A stretch of 64,000 nucleotides of DNA from CALGYY01 sp963678485 (GTDB taxonomy: Bacteria > Bacteroidota > Bacteroidia > Bacteroidales > CAIWKO01), in the NCBI GenBank assembly GCA_963678485.1, contig OY782882.1, positions 1,116,001 through 1,180,000 of the forward strand, written 5' to 3'. Positions 33,004 through 41,569 of the stretch are shown piece by piece. Each line of letters starts with the position of its first letter. Position 1 is the stretch's first letter. Made by a program: the position numbers and the translations under genes. Below the pieces are notes generated by a model. The model had not been told where the DNA came from. It saw only the letters and a program-made list of their open reading frames with translations, and ran no database searches.

Positions 33004-33453
33004 ATGAAAGTCATATTGAAACAAGATGTCCTCAACCTCGGGTACACTAATGATATCGTTAAGGTAAAGAACGGCTACGCCCGTAATTTCCTTATCCCAA
33101 AGGGTTTTGCTGCCGTCTGCACCCCTTCTGCTGAAAAAGAACTCACAGAGGTGATGAAGCAAAAAGCCTTTAAAGAAGAAAAAATCCGCAAGGAAGCTGA
33201 AACCTTAGCAAAAGCACTCGAAACCATTACCCTGAAAATCGGCGCTAAAGCCGGTACTACTGGTAAAATCTTCGGTTCTGTAAATAATATGCAGATTGCT
33301 GATGCCATTAAGGAACAGTACAAATACGATATTGACCGCAAACGTATTTTAGTTGACGGTGAGTCAATTAAAGAACTCGGAACCTATACTGCAAAAATCA
33401 ACCTCCACAAAGAAATTAAAGTGGAATTGAAATTTGAAGTCGTTGCTGAGTAA
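33004..33453 (+). CDS. rplI: 50S ribosomal protein L9
   Basis: A 149-residue L9 of normal length. The N-terminal rRNA-binding domain is seen in MKVILKQDVLNLGY and VKNGYARNFLIPKGFA, followed by the long connecting helix and a C-terminal domain. It is the last gene of the operon and is followed by a rho-independent terminator. Confidence 0.98.
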   Translation: MKVILKQDVLNLGYTNDIVKVKNGYARNFLIPKGFAAVCTPSAEKELTEVMKQKAFKEEKIRKEAETLAKALETITLKIGAKAGTTGKIFGSVNNMQIADAIKEQYKYDIDRKRILVDGESIKELGTYTAKINLHKEIKVELKFEVVAE

Positions 33454-33481
33454 GTAGCGGAAGATTAAACTTAACTGCATA

Positions 33482-33513
33482 AAAAGCCATATTCTAATGA
33501 GTATGGCTTTTTT
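33482..33513 (+). terminator. Terminator of the rpsF-rpsR-rplI operon
   Basis: The stem AGCCATA/TATGGCT (33485-33491 and 33502-33508), extended by flanking A/T pairs, is followed by a run of T residues. It lies 28 bp after the rplI stop. Confidence 0.85.
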
Positions 33514-33528
33514 CATGGGGTTTATTGC

Positions 33529-33536
33529 TATTTTTG
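33529..33536 (+). promoter_or_regulatory. -7 box upstream of the RNA methyltransferase gene
   Basis: TATTTTTG matches TAnnTTTG and lies 16 bp before the start codon, directly after the rplI terminator, so this gene is probably transcribed separately with a very short leader. Confidence 0.45.
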
Positions 33537-33552
33537 AACAATTTTCAACCTG

Positions 33553-34320
33553 ATGATCAGCAAAGCTCTTATTAAACATATACGATCGCTGCACCAAAGC
33601 AAGTTTCGCAACGAACATAATCAGTTCATTGCCGAAGGCCCCAAAGTAGTAAAAGAACTGCTCCACTCCCGCTTTTCACTCATTACCCTATGCGCTACCA
33701 CTGCATGGATTGAGGAGCATGCCACGGAAATCAATGCGTCGAAAGCCGAAGTCATTAGCGTTAGTCCTGCAGAATTGGAGCGGATTTCCGCACTTTCAAC
33801 CCCGAATCAGGTGCTGGCAGTCTTTGAGTATGACAGCGAAACATCCATCCCGGCTATTGATTCCAATGAATTGATATTGGTGCTCGAACACCTCAGAGAT
33901 CCGGGAAATCTGGGAACTATCATCAGAATCGCCGATTGGTTTGGCATTAAAACCATCATCTGCTCCGAACAAACAGTTGATGTATATAATCCAAAAACCG
34001 TTCAATCCACCATGGGATCATTGGCTCGAGTGAATGTGCATTATACAGAACTTGAAGCCTTACTCCAAGGTCAACACGGTAAAATTCCAATTATCGCAAG
34101 TGTACTTAAAGGAGAAAATATTTCCACAGCGAGTCTCCCAAAAGGTGGATTGCTACTGATTGGCAGCGAATCACACGGACTTTCAGAGGCATTAATCTCG
34201 CTGTCTTCCCAACAAATCACTATCCCAGCATTTCACAGCAGTCAGGATGAATCCGCAGAATCACTCAATGCATCCATAGCTGCAGCCCTCATGTGTTACG
34301 AATTTCGCCGAAGATTATAA
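33553..34320 (+). CDS. TrmH/SpoU-family RNA 2'-O-methyltransferase
   Basis: A 255-residue SPOUT-class methyltransferase. An N-terminal RNA-binding-like segment (SKFRNEHNQFIAEGPKVVKELL) precedes the three SpoU motifs: motif 1 LRDPGNLGTIIRIADWFG (about residue 117), motif 2 LLLIGSESHGLS (about 198) and motif 3 DESAESLNASIAAALMCYEF (about 233). The enzyme transfers a methyl group from SAM to a ribose 2'-OH of rRNA or tRNA; which nucleotide cannot be told from sequence. The rhomboid gene follows after 23 bp. Confidence 0.92.
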   Translation: MISKALIKHIRSLHQSKFRNEHNQFIAEGPKVVKELLHSRFSLITLCATTAWIEEHATEINASKAEVISVSPAELERISALSTPNQVLAVFEYDSETSIPAIDSNELILVLEHLRDPGNLGTIIRIADWFGIKTIICSEQTVDVYNPKTVQSTMGSLARVNVHYTELEALLQGQHGKIPIIASVLKGENISTASLPKGGLLLIGSESHGLSEALISLSSQQITIPAFHSSQDESAESLNASIAAALMCYEFRRRL

Positions 34321-34343
34321 ACACTAATACAAATACTACAACC

Positions 34344-34943
34344 ATGTTTAAAATCTCAAACTTTAAGGAAAAACTGATTACAACACTGATAATCGTAGGT
34401 ATCGTGTGGGTGTTTTATGTTATCACTCTTATCTTCCCAGGCCTTGCACAACACGGTATTGTACCCCGCACCACCAGCGGCTTATGGGGAATTATCCTTA
34501 GTCCGTTTCTTCATGGAAATTTTTCGCATTTGCTATCGAATACTATTCCGCTCGCAGTGTTTGTTTTTGTGCTGTTAATCTTTTATGAGCGCATGGCGAT
34601 TTGGGTCATTATTGGATCTGTACTATTGGGAGGACTCATGGTTTGGCTATTGGCCCGGGGCGGAACAAACCATATCGGCGCATCAGGACTTATCTATGCA
34701 CTTGCAGCTTTTCTGATCACCTCAGGATTAATCAGAAAAAAATGGTTATTGATGCTCGTATCAATTGTCCTGGGTGTAGCTTATGCAAGTCTGATCTGGG
34801 GCGTTATTCCAGGGATTGCAGGCCCGGGTATCTCGTGGGAAGGACATTTATTCGGAGCAATTGCAGGTGTAATCCTCGCGTTTGTCTTCAAACCCGTACC
34901 ACCCAGCAATACCGGCATTAATATCACTTCTGACACAAAGTAG
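34344..34943 (+). CDS. Rhomboid-family intramembrane serine protease
   Basis: A 199-residue protein with about six hydrophobic segments. Rhomboid hallmarks are present: HGNFSHLLSN (about residue 52), the GASG serine motif (about 112) and the catalytic histidine in EGHLFGAIAG (about 172), giving a Ser/His dyad inside the membrane. The ATG at 34344 is chosen because an earlier in-frame start (34293) overlaps the end of the methyltransferase gene and adds a polar, non-conserved stretch. Substrates are unknown. It converges with apbE, with only 2 bp between stop codons. Confidence 0.9.
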   Translation: MFKISNFKEKLITTLIIVGIVWVFYVITLIFPGLAQHGIVPRTTSGLWGIILSPFLHGNFSHLLSNTIPLAVFVFVLLIFYERMAIWVIIGSVLLGGLMVWLLARGGTNHIGASGLIYALAAFLITSGLIRKKWLLMLVSIVLGVAYASLIWGVIPGIAGPGISWEGHLFGAIAGVILAFVFKPVPPSNTGINITSDTK

Positions 34944-34945
34944 AA

Positions 34946-35971
34946 TCAGGGTTTTTCGTTAATGATCAGTTTCTTGAATTCATCATCGGCCCATATTTGC
35001 ATTGAGCCATCTTCACCTGAATAGATGCAATACACATGCAGTTGCAGGTCTTTGTTCTTTTCAAGAAAAAGCTTAATCTTATCAAGTCCCATCACCATAA
35101 AGGCTGTAGCATATGCATCAGCTGTCATGCAATCATTGGCAATTACCGAAACACTAAGTAAATTGTGCTTTACAGGATATCCTGTTGAAGGATCAATCGT
35201 ATGGGAATAGCGAACACCGTTCTCTTCGTAGTATTTTCGGTAGTTTCCAGAGGTTGCCAACGAGAGATCGTTCAAATTTAATTTTGCCTGTAACTCCTGA
35301 GCACTGTTCATATCAGGAGCAGGCTTTTCAATCGCAACCACCCAGCTTTCGCCGGAAGGCTTCTTTCCCTGACCTCGGACTTCACCCCCAATATCGATTA
35401 GAAAACTGGTGATTCCCTTTGAGATAAGGAAGTTCGACATATAATCGACAGAGAACCCTTGTGCCACGGCATTAAAATCAAGCATGATGCGCGGATCTTC
35501 CTTAATCAGCTTTCCATTCTTAAGTTTAACCCTTTGATATCCTATGCATTCGCGAAGACTATCTATCAATGGCTGAGAAATATTTTCGCGATTCTTGAAT
35601 CCAAAGCCCCATGCATTTACCAACTGTCCAACAGTAACGTCAAACGCACCTGACGAGCGCTCCGACACTTTCATCGAGGCATCAAAAATTACCTTAAACA
35701 ATGAATCAGCTGTAACGGTAGGATCATTACGATTAAACCGGGAAATTATACTTTTGGGTTCATAGATGGATGCGCAAAAGTTGAACGCATCGAGCAAGGA
35801 ATCGACCTGCTTCTGGCTCACCAGCGTATCCGGAGCAAAATAGGTAATCGAGTAATACGTCCCTTGAGCAGCACCATCAAATTTTATTTTCACCTGGGTT
35901 TTTGGTTGCCCTGAACTCCCGCAGCCAAAAAGGATGCAGCATACTAACGCAATGAATGGAATGCATTTCAT
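34946..35971 (-). CDS. apbE: FAD:protein FMN transferase (ApbE), lipoprotein
   Basis: A 341-residue ApbE with a type II signal peptide (lipobox LFGC, Cys17). Family motifs are DIGGEVRGQG (about residue 192), YSHTIDPSTGYPV (about 255) and the metal-binding MTADAYATAFMVMG (about 283). ApbE attaches FMN covalently to threonine of exported flavoproteins such as NqrB/NqrC or RnfG; no such target lies in this window. It is divergent from lgt, the enzyme that lipidates proteins like this one. Confidence 0.95.
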   Translation of the reverse strand: MKCIPFIALVCCILFGCGSSGQPKTQVKIKFDGAAQGTYYSITYFAPDTLVSQKQVDSLLDAFNFCASIYEPKSIISRFNRNDPTVTADSLFKVIFDASMKVSERSSGAFDVTVGQLVNAWGFGFKNRENISQPLIDSLRECIGYQRVKLKNGKLIKEDPRIMLDFNAVAQGFSVDYMSNFLISKGITSFLIDIGGEVRGQGKKPSGESWVVAIEKPAPDMNSAQELQAKLNLNDLSLATSGNYRKYYEENGVRYSHTIDPSTGYPVKHNLLSVSVIANDCMTADAYATAFMVMGLDKIKLFLEKNKDLQLHVYCIYSGEDGSMQIWADDEFKKLIINEKP

Positions 35972-35987
35972 AGTTCACAGTTTTCTA

Positions 35988-35995
35988 CAAAGATA
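35988..35995 (-). promoter_or_regulatory. -7 box upstream of apbE
   Basis: Minus-strand TATCTTTG matches TAnnTTTG, 16 bp before the apbE start. It is back-to-back with the lgt box in a 115-bp divergent promoter region. Confidence 0.5.
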
Positions 35996-36041
35996 CGATA
36001 ATGCATACTGAAGCGGCACACACCCTGCGATTGAAAATCAC

Positions 36042-36049
36042 TATCTTTG
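36042..36049 (+). promoter_or_regulatory. -7 box upstream of lgt
   Basis: TATCTTTG, 37 bp before the lgt start codon, matches TAnnTTTG; no clear -33 TTTG at the usual spacing. Confidence 0.5.
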
Positions 36050-36086
36050 CTGCCATAATAGTAAAACTACAATCAACCCTACTTCT

Positions 36087-36914
36087 ATGAACTTACTTTA
36101 TATTACATGGGAGGCCTCTCCAAAAATCTTTAGCATTGGCTCATATGAAATGGGCTGGTATGGTTTGCTTTTCCTTCTGGGATTTGTATTTGCCTATTTG
36201 GTATTACATCACGTGTTTAAAAAAGAAGGAATTAAAACTCGTTTACTGGATGTTCTTACTGTTTACATATTCTTCGCAACAGTGATTGGCGCACGATTAG
36301 GCCATGTGTTCTTTTATGAATGGGCTTACTATAAAAACAATATCGGTGAAATATTTATGCCTTGGAAAGGTGGACTTGCCAGTCATGGAGCCGGTTTCGC
36401 AATTATTATCGCACTGATTATTTACATAGTAAGATTCAAAGTAAAACCATTGTGGTTATTCGACAGGGTTTCCATAGTAATTCCCATTGTGGCCGCCTTC
36501 GTTCGTTTTGGTAATTTGATGAATTCCGAAATTTATGGTATACAGACAACTCTTCCCTGGGGATTTATTTTTAAGCTTGATCCTACTTCGGGCGGTGTTC
36601 CTCGCCATCCAACCCAGCTCTACGAAGGATTTCTTTACTTGTTCATCTCACTTTTATTATTTCTGATTTGGAGAAAGCAAGGACGAAACAGCCGTCCCGG
36701 GCTGCTTGTAGGACTTTTTCTTGTGATCATGTTCACCGGTCGATTCCTGATTGAGTTCGTTAAAACAGAACAGATGCCTTTTGAAAAAGGGATGGCGTTG
36801 GATATGGGCCAGTGGCTGAGTATTCCTTTTGTATTGCTTGGTATAGCATTTATCATTATAGCCTTTATTAAGAAAAACAGCGCTATAGAAGAACCACCAG
36901 TAGTAAAAAAATAA
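36087..36914 (+). CDS. lgt: Prolipoprotein diacylglyceryl transferase
   Basis: A 275-residue integral membrane enzyme with about seven transmembrane segments. The Lgt signature is seen as RFGNLMNSEIYG (about residue 139) together with the HGAGF histidine region (about 100), HPTQLYEG (about 175) and GRFLIEFVKTEQ (about 218). It transfers diacylglycerol from phosphatidylglycerol to the lipobox cysteine of prolipoproteins, such as the thioredoxin lipoprotein, ApbE and the lipoprotein at 49.7 kb in this window. Normal length; followed by a strong bidirectional terminator. Confidence 0.97.
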   Translation: MNLLYITWEASPKIFSIGSYEMGWYGLLFLLGFVFAYLVLHHVFKKEGIKTRLLDVLTVYIFFATVIGARLGHVFFYEWAYYKNNIGEIFMPWKGGLASHGAGFAIIIALIIYIVRFKVKPLWLFDRVSIVIPIVAAFVRFGNLMNSEIYGIQTTLPWGFIFKLDPTSGGVPRHPTQLYEGFLYLFISLLLFLIWRKQGRNSRPGLLVGLFLVIMFTGRFLIEFVKTEQMPFEKGMALDMGQWLSIPFVLLGIAFIIIAFIKKNSAIEEPPVVKK

Positions 36915-36922
36915 TTCTGATA

Positions 36923-36959
36923 AAAAAAAGAGGCTGCCAAACGACAGCCTCTTTTTTTT
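36923..36959. terminator. Bidirectional terminator between lgt and mutB
   Basis: The stem AGAGGCTG/CAGCCTCT, extended by A/T pairs to over 14 bp, has a T-run on its 3' side on both strands. It serves the converging lgt and methylmalonyl-CoA mutase genes and overlaps the mutB stop codon. Confidence 0.93.
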
Positions 36960-39108
36960 ACTTTGATGCTTCAATCAATATTTCTAAAATCTTGATCGCA
37001 GCTTCGGGAATTTTTGTTCCGGGACCGAAGATCGCTGTAGCCCCAGCATCGTAAAGGTACTGATAATCCTGAGGTGGAATCACCCCACCAACAATCACCA
37101 TGATGTCTTCACGTCCAAGTTTCTTCAACTCTTCGATAACCTGTGGAACAAGTGTTTTGTGACCTGCAGCCAAACTTGATACACCTAATATGTGAACATC
37201 GTTTTCAACGGCTTGTTTAGCGGCCTCAGCAGGCGTTTGGAATAAAGGTCCGATGTCAACATCAAAGCCAATATCGGCATATCCTGTGGCGACTACTTTA
37301 GCTCCACGGTCGTGACCGTCCTGACCCATCTTGGCAATCATGATGCGGGGGCGGCGTCCTTCGGCTTCAGCAAAGGCATCTGCCATGCTCACGGCCTTTT
37401 TAAAACTATCATCATTCATGGATTCTGAAGAATATATTCCTGATATGGATCGAATCACAGCTTTGTACCTTCCAAACACTTCTTCACAGGCTGATGAAAT
37501 CTCACCCAGACTTGCCCGCTTGCGTGCTGCGTCAACTGCGAGTTCCAGCAAATTACCTTCGCCTGTTTTACATGATTCAGTAATAGCAGCAAGAGCTTTT
37601 TTCACATCATCATTATTGCGTTCCTTGCGAAGTTTCATCAATCGCTGAATCTGCGAATCACGTACAGCGGTATTATCAACTTCCAGTGTTTCGATAGGAT
37701 CTTCTTTATCGAGACGATATTTGTTTACACCCACAATAGTTTCTTTTCCACTATCAATGCGGGCTTGCTTGCGGGCAGCAGCCTCTTCGATACGCATTTT
37801 GGGTAATCCGGTTTCAATAGCCTTGGCCATACCACCTAACTCTTCAACTTCCTGAATGAGGTGCCATGCATTATGAGCAATAATGTGAGTGAGCGTTTCC
37901 ACATAATATGAACCTGCCCATGGATCAACCGCTTTACAAATATTGGTTTCTTCCTGGAGATAAATTTGTGTATTACGTGCGATGCGTGCAGAAAAATCAG
38001 TTGGTAAAGCAATAGCTTCATCAAGCGCATTCGTATGTAGCGATTGTGTATGCCCCAACGCTGCACCCATTGCTTCAACACAAGTACGAGCAACATTATT
38101 GAACGGGTCCTGCTCGGTAAGACTCCAACCTGAAGTCTGACAATGCGTGCGCAACGCCAGTGATTTCGGATTCTTAGGATTAAATTGTTTTACAATCTTA
38201 GCCCAAAGTAAACGAGCAGCGCGCATTTTGGCAATCTCCATGAAATGATTCATGCCAACACCCCAGAAAAACGAAAGGCGCGGTGCAAACGCATCAATAT
38301 CTAATCCTGCCTCAACGCCCTTTCTTAAATATTCCAAACCATCAGCCAGCGTGTATGCTAATTCTATATCGGCGGTGGCTCCCGCTTCCTGCATATGATA
38401 TCCACTGATGGAGATGCTGTTGAACTTGGGCATATTGCGTGATGTAAACCCAAAAATATCAGCGATAATGCGCATCGACTGCAACGGTGGATATATATAG
38501 GTGTTGCGCACCATGAATTCTTTAAGAATATCGTTTTGTATGGTTCCACTTAGCTTATCCATAGAAACGCCTTGCTCTTCTGCCGCCACAATGTAAAATG
38601 CAAGCACCGGCAATACTGCGCCATTCATGGTCATGGAGACTGACATTTTATCCAGTGGAATATTGTCAAACAATATCTTCATGTCGAGAATGGAGTCAAT
38701 TGCTACACCTGCCTTTCCAACATCACCCATTACACGTTCGTGGTCAGAATCATAACCACGGTGTGTAGCCAGGTCGAATGCAACAGAAAGTCCTTTCTGA
38801 CCAGCAGCAAGATTGCGACGGTAGAAAGCGTTGGACTCTTCTGCAGTTGAGAAACCGGCGTATTGACGCACAGTCCATGGCTGCATAACATACATGGTTG
38901 AATATGGACCATGCAAATAGGGCGGAATACCCGCTGCATAATTGAGATGCTCCATATTGTTCAGATCTTCCGCGCCGAATACAGGTTTTAAATGAATCTG
39001 CTCGGCAGTCATCCAGGCTGGCTTATTCTGATGTTCCGCTTCCCATTGGCGGAAATCCTTCTTTTCAGCACTGGTCTTATATGATACTTTACTAAAATCT
39101 GGTCTCAT
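36958..39108 (-). CDS. mutB: Methylmalonyl-CoA mutase, large (catalytic) subunit
   Basis: A 716-residue subunit with the (beta/alpha)8 substrate domain (YMVxPWTVRQYAGFSTAEESN region, about residue 75) and a C-terminal adenosylcobalamin-binding domain with the DxHxxG motif (GQDGHDRGAKVV, about residue 595). The enzyme interconverts methylmalonyl-CoA and succinyl-CoA, linking propionate or branched-chain amino acid metabolism with the citric acid cycle. It follows the small subunit by 32 bp. The MeaB-type chaperone gene and the epimerase are not in the window. Confidence 0.97.
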   Translation of the reverse strand: MRPDFSKVSYKTSAEKKDFRQWEAEHQNKPAWMTAEQIHLKPVFGAEDLNNMEHLNYAAGIPPYLHGPYSTMYVMQPWTVRQYAGFSTAEESNAFYRRNLAAGQKGLSVAFDLATHRGYDSDHERVMGDVGKAGVAIDSILDMKILFDNIPLDKMSVSMTMNGAVLPVLAFYIVAAEEQGVSMDKLSGTIQNDILKEFMVRNTYIYPPLQSMRIIADIFGFTSRNMPKFNSISISGYHMQEAGATADIELAYTLADGLEYLRKGVEAGLDIDAFAPRLSFFWGVGMNHFMEIAKMRAARLLWAKIVKQFNPKNPKSLALRTHCQTSGWSLTEQDPFNNVARTCVEAMGAALGHTQSLHTNALDEAIALPTDFSARIARNTQIYLQEETNICKAVDPWAGSYYVETLTHIIAHNAWHLIQEVEELGGMAKAIETGLPKMRIEEAAARKQARIDSGKETIVGVNKYRLDKEDPIETLEVDNTAVRDSQIQRLMKLRKERNNDDVKKALAAITESCKTGEGNLLELAVDAARKRASLGEISSACEEVFGRYKAVIRSISGIYSSESMNDDSFKKAVSMADAFAEAEGRRPRIMIAKMGQDGHDRGAKVVATGYADIGFDVDIGPLFQTPAEAAKQAVENDVHILGVSSLAAGHKTLVPQVIEELKKLGREDIMVIVGGVIPPQDYQYLYDAGATAIFGPGTKIPEAAIKILEILIEASK

Positions 39109-39140
39109 TGTATTATCGTTTTACTACAACAGTAGATGAA

Positions 39141-41012
39141 TTAAAGGATTCCAAAACGTTTTTGATACTGATTGAGGGTCTCGAGCAAGTTTGATCGGAC
39201 ATGGATAAAATCACCTGCACCAGCGGCTTTCAGATCTTCCATCAAATCTTTTGGATAACCTGCAATTACATGCACTGCAGTAATGGATTTTTCTTTCGAA
39301 GCGGCTTTCATGATTTCTGTAGCCATTCCTGCATATTCTTCATCAGAACTACAATACACAATAATGGAAGGATCGCACTCCATGACGTGATGCAATGTTT
39401 GTTTTAAGTCGATAGCCTCATACTCATCAAGAATGGAATAACCGGCAACTCCAAAGAAGTTTGTTGCAAAATTAGCCCGTGCTTTTCGCATGGCAAGATT
39501 GCCGAAACCTACCAGAAGAACAGAAGGTTTTTTATTTCCTTTTTCAACAAATTTCTCAGTGGCTAAACGCATGGTCTCAAAAGCCTCTGCACCGCGAACA
39601 AGCTTGAGCCCGCCCTTTGAAGGACTGATGGTCTCTTTGCGAATGTCGTGAAGCATTTCCTCTTTGAGGTTAGGATAAATATTGGTACCCAATACCGATA
39701 CTTTGCGTGTGGCAATATCCATGACCTTTTGTGAAGCACTCTTTTCAACGGCAGTGCGAATATAGCCGTCAGCAAAGGCTTTTAAATATCCACCCATGGA
39801 TTCAATCTTCACAAATTCATCCCAAACCAAACTGGCAATATTGTCGGTAAGATTCTCGATATAATATGAACCCGCAGAAGGATCCACAATTTTATCAAGA
39901 TTCGATTCTTCCTTTAATATAATTTGAGTATTCCTCGACACACGTGAGGTGAAGGGATCTTCCTCTGCATAGGGTTGATTCAGTGCCAGACCCGTAATCG
40001 CATCCGCGCCGCCAATAGCTGCACTCATGGATTCGGTAGTTGTACGAAGCATATTTACATATGGATCATACAATGTTTTATTGAAGCCTGAATTCACAGC
40101 GTGTAAATATATTTTCAGAGAATCGTCCTTACCACCGTATTGTTGCGACATCTTTGCGAAAAGCAATCGTGCTGCACGAAAGCGGGCTATTTCTAAAAAA
40201 TAATCAGAACCCGTGGCTAAGGTTAATTGCATGCAGGGCACTATCTGTGCGATATCCAGCTTACGATCAGTCAACTGATTGAAATACTCGCTCGCCACTG
40301 CCAACGCATAAGCCAGTTCCTGAACCGGATTGGCTCCTGCATTATGAAAATGCTGGGCATTTACATTAAAGCATTTGAACCCGGGCAATTTCTTATGCAC
40401 CAGATTTATCAGACAGGCTAATTCATTAAAATTATCTTCAGCACTGTTATAGAACTCACCATGAAGAGTGTACCATGCGATGGAATCAAAATCAAAGGAT
40501 CCACGCACTTTAGTAGCATCCTGCTTGCTCGCGGCCAAGGTCTTCATCAGTAATTCCACTAAAATGGAATATGAGTTGGCGGAAGCAAAATGCACCGGGG
40601 TCTTACTAAGGTCAATACCTTTAAGCAATGCATCCATCTCTTCCTGATAAGCCAACTTCTCAACTTTGAAGGTAATGGCATCAGCACCACGTTTAATGGC
40701 ATCCAAGGCTTTAGCATTGGCTTCAGCTGCCTTATCCACAACAATTACCTGACGTAATTCCCAGTTGTTGCTTTGCGGATTGTTACCACGTACAAAAGGA
40801 AACGATCCCGGCAGTGATCCCATATGGGCAATGGTGGCAAGGTTCTCCATGCGGTAGTATGGACGAACATTTAATCCCTCTACAGGCTTCCAAACGAGTT
40901 TCTTCTCGTAATCAGCCCCCTTGAGGTCCTGAAGAATCTTCTCTTCCCACTGCTGCGTAGTAATGGGAGGAAATTCTTCAAATAATTTTACATCATCTTT
41001 AGGCTCCATCAT
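39141..41012 (-). CDS. mutA: Methylmalonyl-CoA mutase, small subunit
   Basis: A 623-residue homologue of the large subunit. It keeps the barrel and a flavodoxin-like C-terminal fold (SVLLVGFGNLAMRKARANF, about residue 495), but the DxHxxG cobalamin-binding motif is absent, as expected for the non-catalytic subunit of the heterodimer. It is the first gene of a two-gene operon with mutB. An alternative start is one codon in, since the ORF opens with Met-Met. Confidence 0.95.
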   Translation of the reverse strand: MMEPKDDVKLFEEFPPITTQQWEEKILQDLKGADYEKKLVWKPVEGLNVRPYYRMENLATIAHMGSLPGSFPFVRGNNPQSNNWELRQVIVVDKAAEANAKALDAIKRGADAITFKVEKLAYQEEMDALLKGIDLSKTPVHFASANSYSILVELLMKTLAASKQDATKVRGSFDFDSIAWYTLHGEFYNSAEDNFNELACLINLVHKKLPGFKCFNVNAQHFHNAGANPVQELAYALAVASEYFNQLTDRKLDIAQIVPCMQLTLATGSDYFLEIARFRAARLLFAKMSQQYGGKDDSLKIYLHAVNSGFNKTLYDPYVNMLRTTTESMSAAIGGADAITGLALNQPYAEEDPFTSRVSRNTQIILKEESNLDKIVDPSAGSYYIENLTDNIASLVWDEFVKIESMGGYLKAFADGYIRTAVEKSASQKVMDIATRKVSVLGTNIYPNLKEEMLHDIRKETISPSKGGLKLVRGAEAFETMRLATEKFVEKGNKKPSVLLVGFGNLAMRKARANFATNFFGVAGYSILDEYEAIDLKQTLHHVMECDPSIIVYCSSDEEYAGMATEIMKAASKEKSITAVHVIAGYPKDLMEDLKAAGAGDFIHVRSNLLETLNQYQKRFGIL

Positions 41013-41051
41013 TCACGTATTTTTCAACATTCTGTTAATAAAATAACAGTG

Positions 41052-41059
41052 CAAAAGTA
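41052..41059 (-). promoter_or_regulatory. -7 box upstream of mutAB
   Basis: Minus-strand TACTTTTG, 39 bp before the mutA start codon, matches TAnnTTTG. Confidence 0.5.
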
Positions 41060-41519
41060 CACTATTTTATAAATTCAGAAAATTGATTTTTATAATTCTA
41101 TGTGTTACTTTGGCAAATATCTGTTCTTTGCTAGATAAATGAGTAAATCAAGAGTATTTTAATGAATAAAAGGCAACGCAGATATTTCGCAAAATTTTGG
41201 CTTATTGTATTATTTGTAATTTGTATTATTTACGCAATGATAATATGATGCATTCATTAGTAAATTTTAGTTAAAATAAAATGCCCTTATTTAGTATTTA
41301 ACTGGTCATTTCATTATTTAAAAAATATTCACTGGGAATTGGGGCGCAGTATATTACAAATTAATTCCTACAGAAAAAGAGTTGAATTTACAGAAGCCAA
41401 GCTAAATAGGGGCTTTAGCGACAAACACTAAATTGAGCGTAAAGATTTTCAATTCTTTCTCCTATTAAGAATTATATACCTAAACGTGTAGTCTTCACAT
41501 ATCAGTCAAAAATTTTATG
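41060..41519. other. AT-rich non-coding region between mutA and the sugar transporter
   Basis: About 460 bp of AT-rich DNA between divergent genes with no ORF or RNA gene recognised. A weak hairpin (AAGCC/GGCTT) lies around 41397-41419. The length leaves room for regulator-binding sites, but no palindrome stands out. Confidence 0.5.
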
Positions 41520-41527
41520 TAGGTTTG
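41520..41527 (+). promoter_or_regulatory. -7 box upstream of the sugar transporter
   Basis: TAGGTTTG matches TAnnTTTG, 42 bp before the start codon. Confidence 0.45.
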
Positions 41528-41569
41528 CCTCAGCAAATTCAACCGACATATTATAAATCATAACGCGAT

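Noticed and set aside
34293..34343. Longer rhomboid start overlapping the methyltransferase end
   Set aside because: It adds a polar, low-complexity stretch; the ATG at 34344 begins directly at a typical N-terminus.
36958..41012. Methylmalonyl-CoA mutase small subunit as a broken copy of the large one
   Set aside because: Absence of DxHxxG is normal for the non-catalytic subunit; the frame is intact and full length.
41060..41519. tRNA or riboswitch in the long gap before the sugar transporter
   Set aside because: No cloverleaf, TTCGAAT-type loop or conserved riboswitch core was recognisable; only a weak hairpin.
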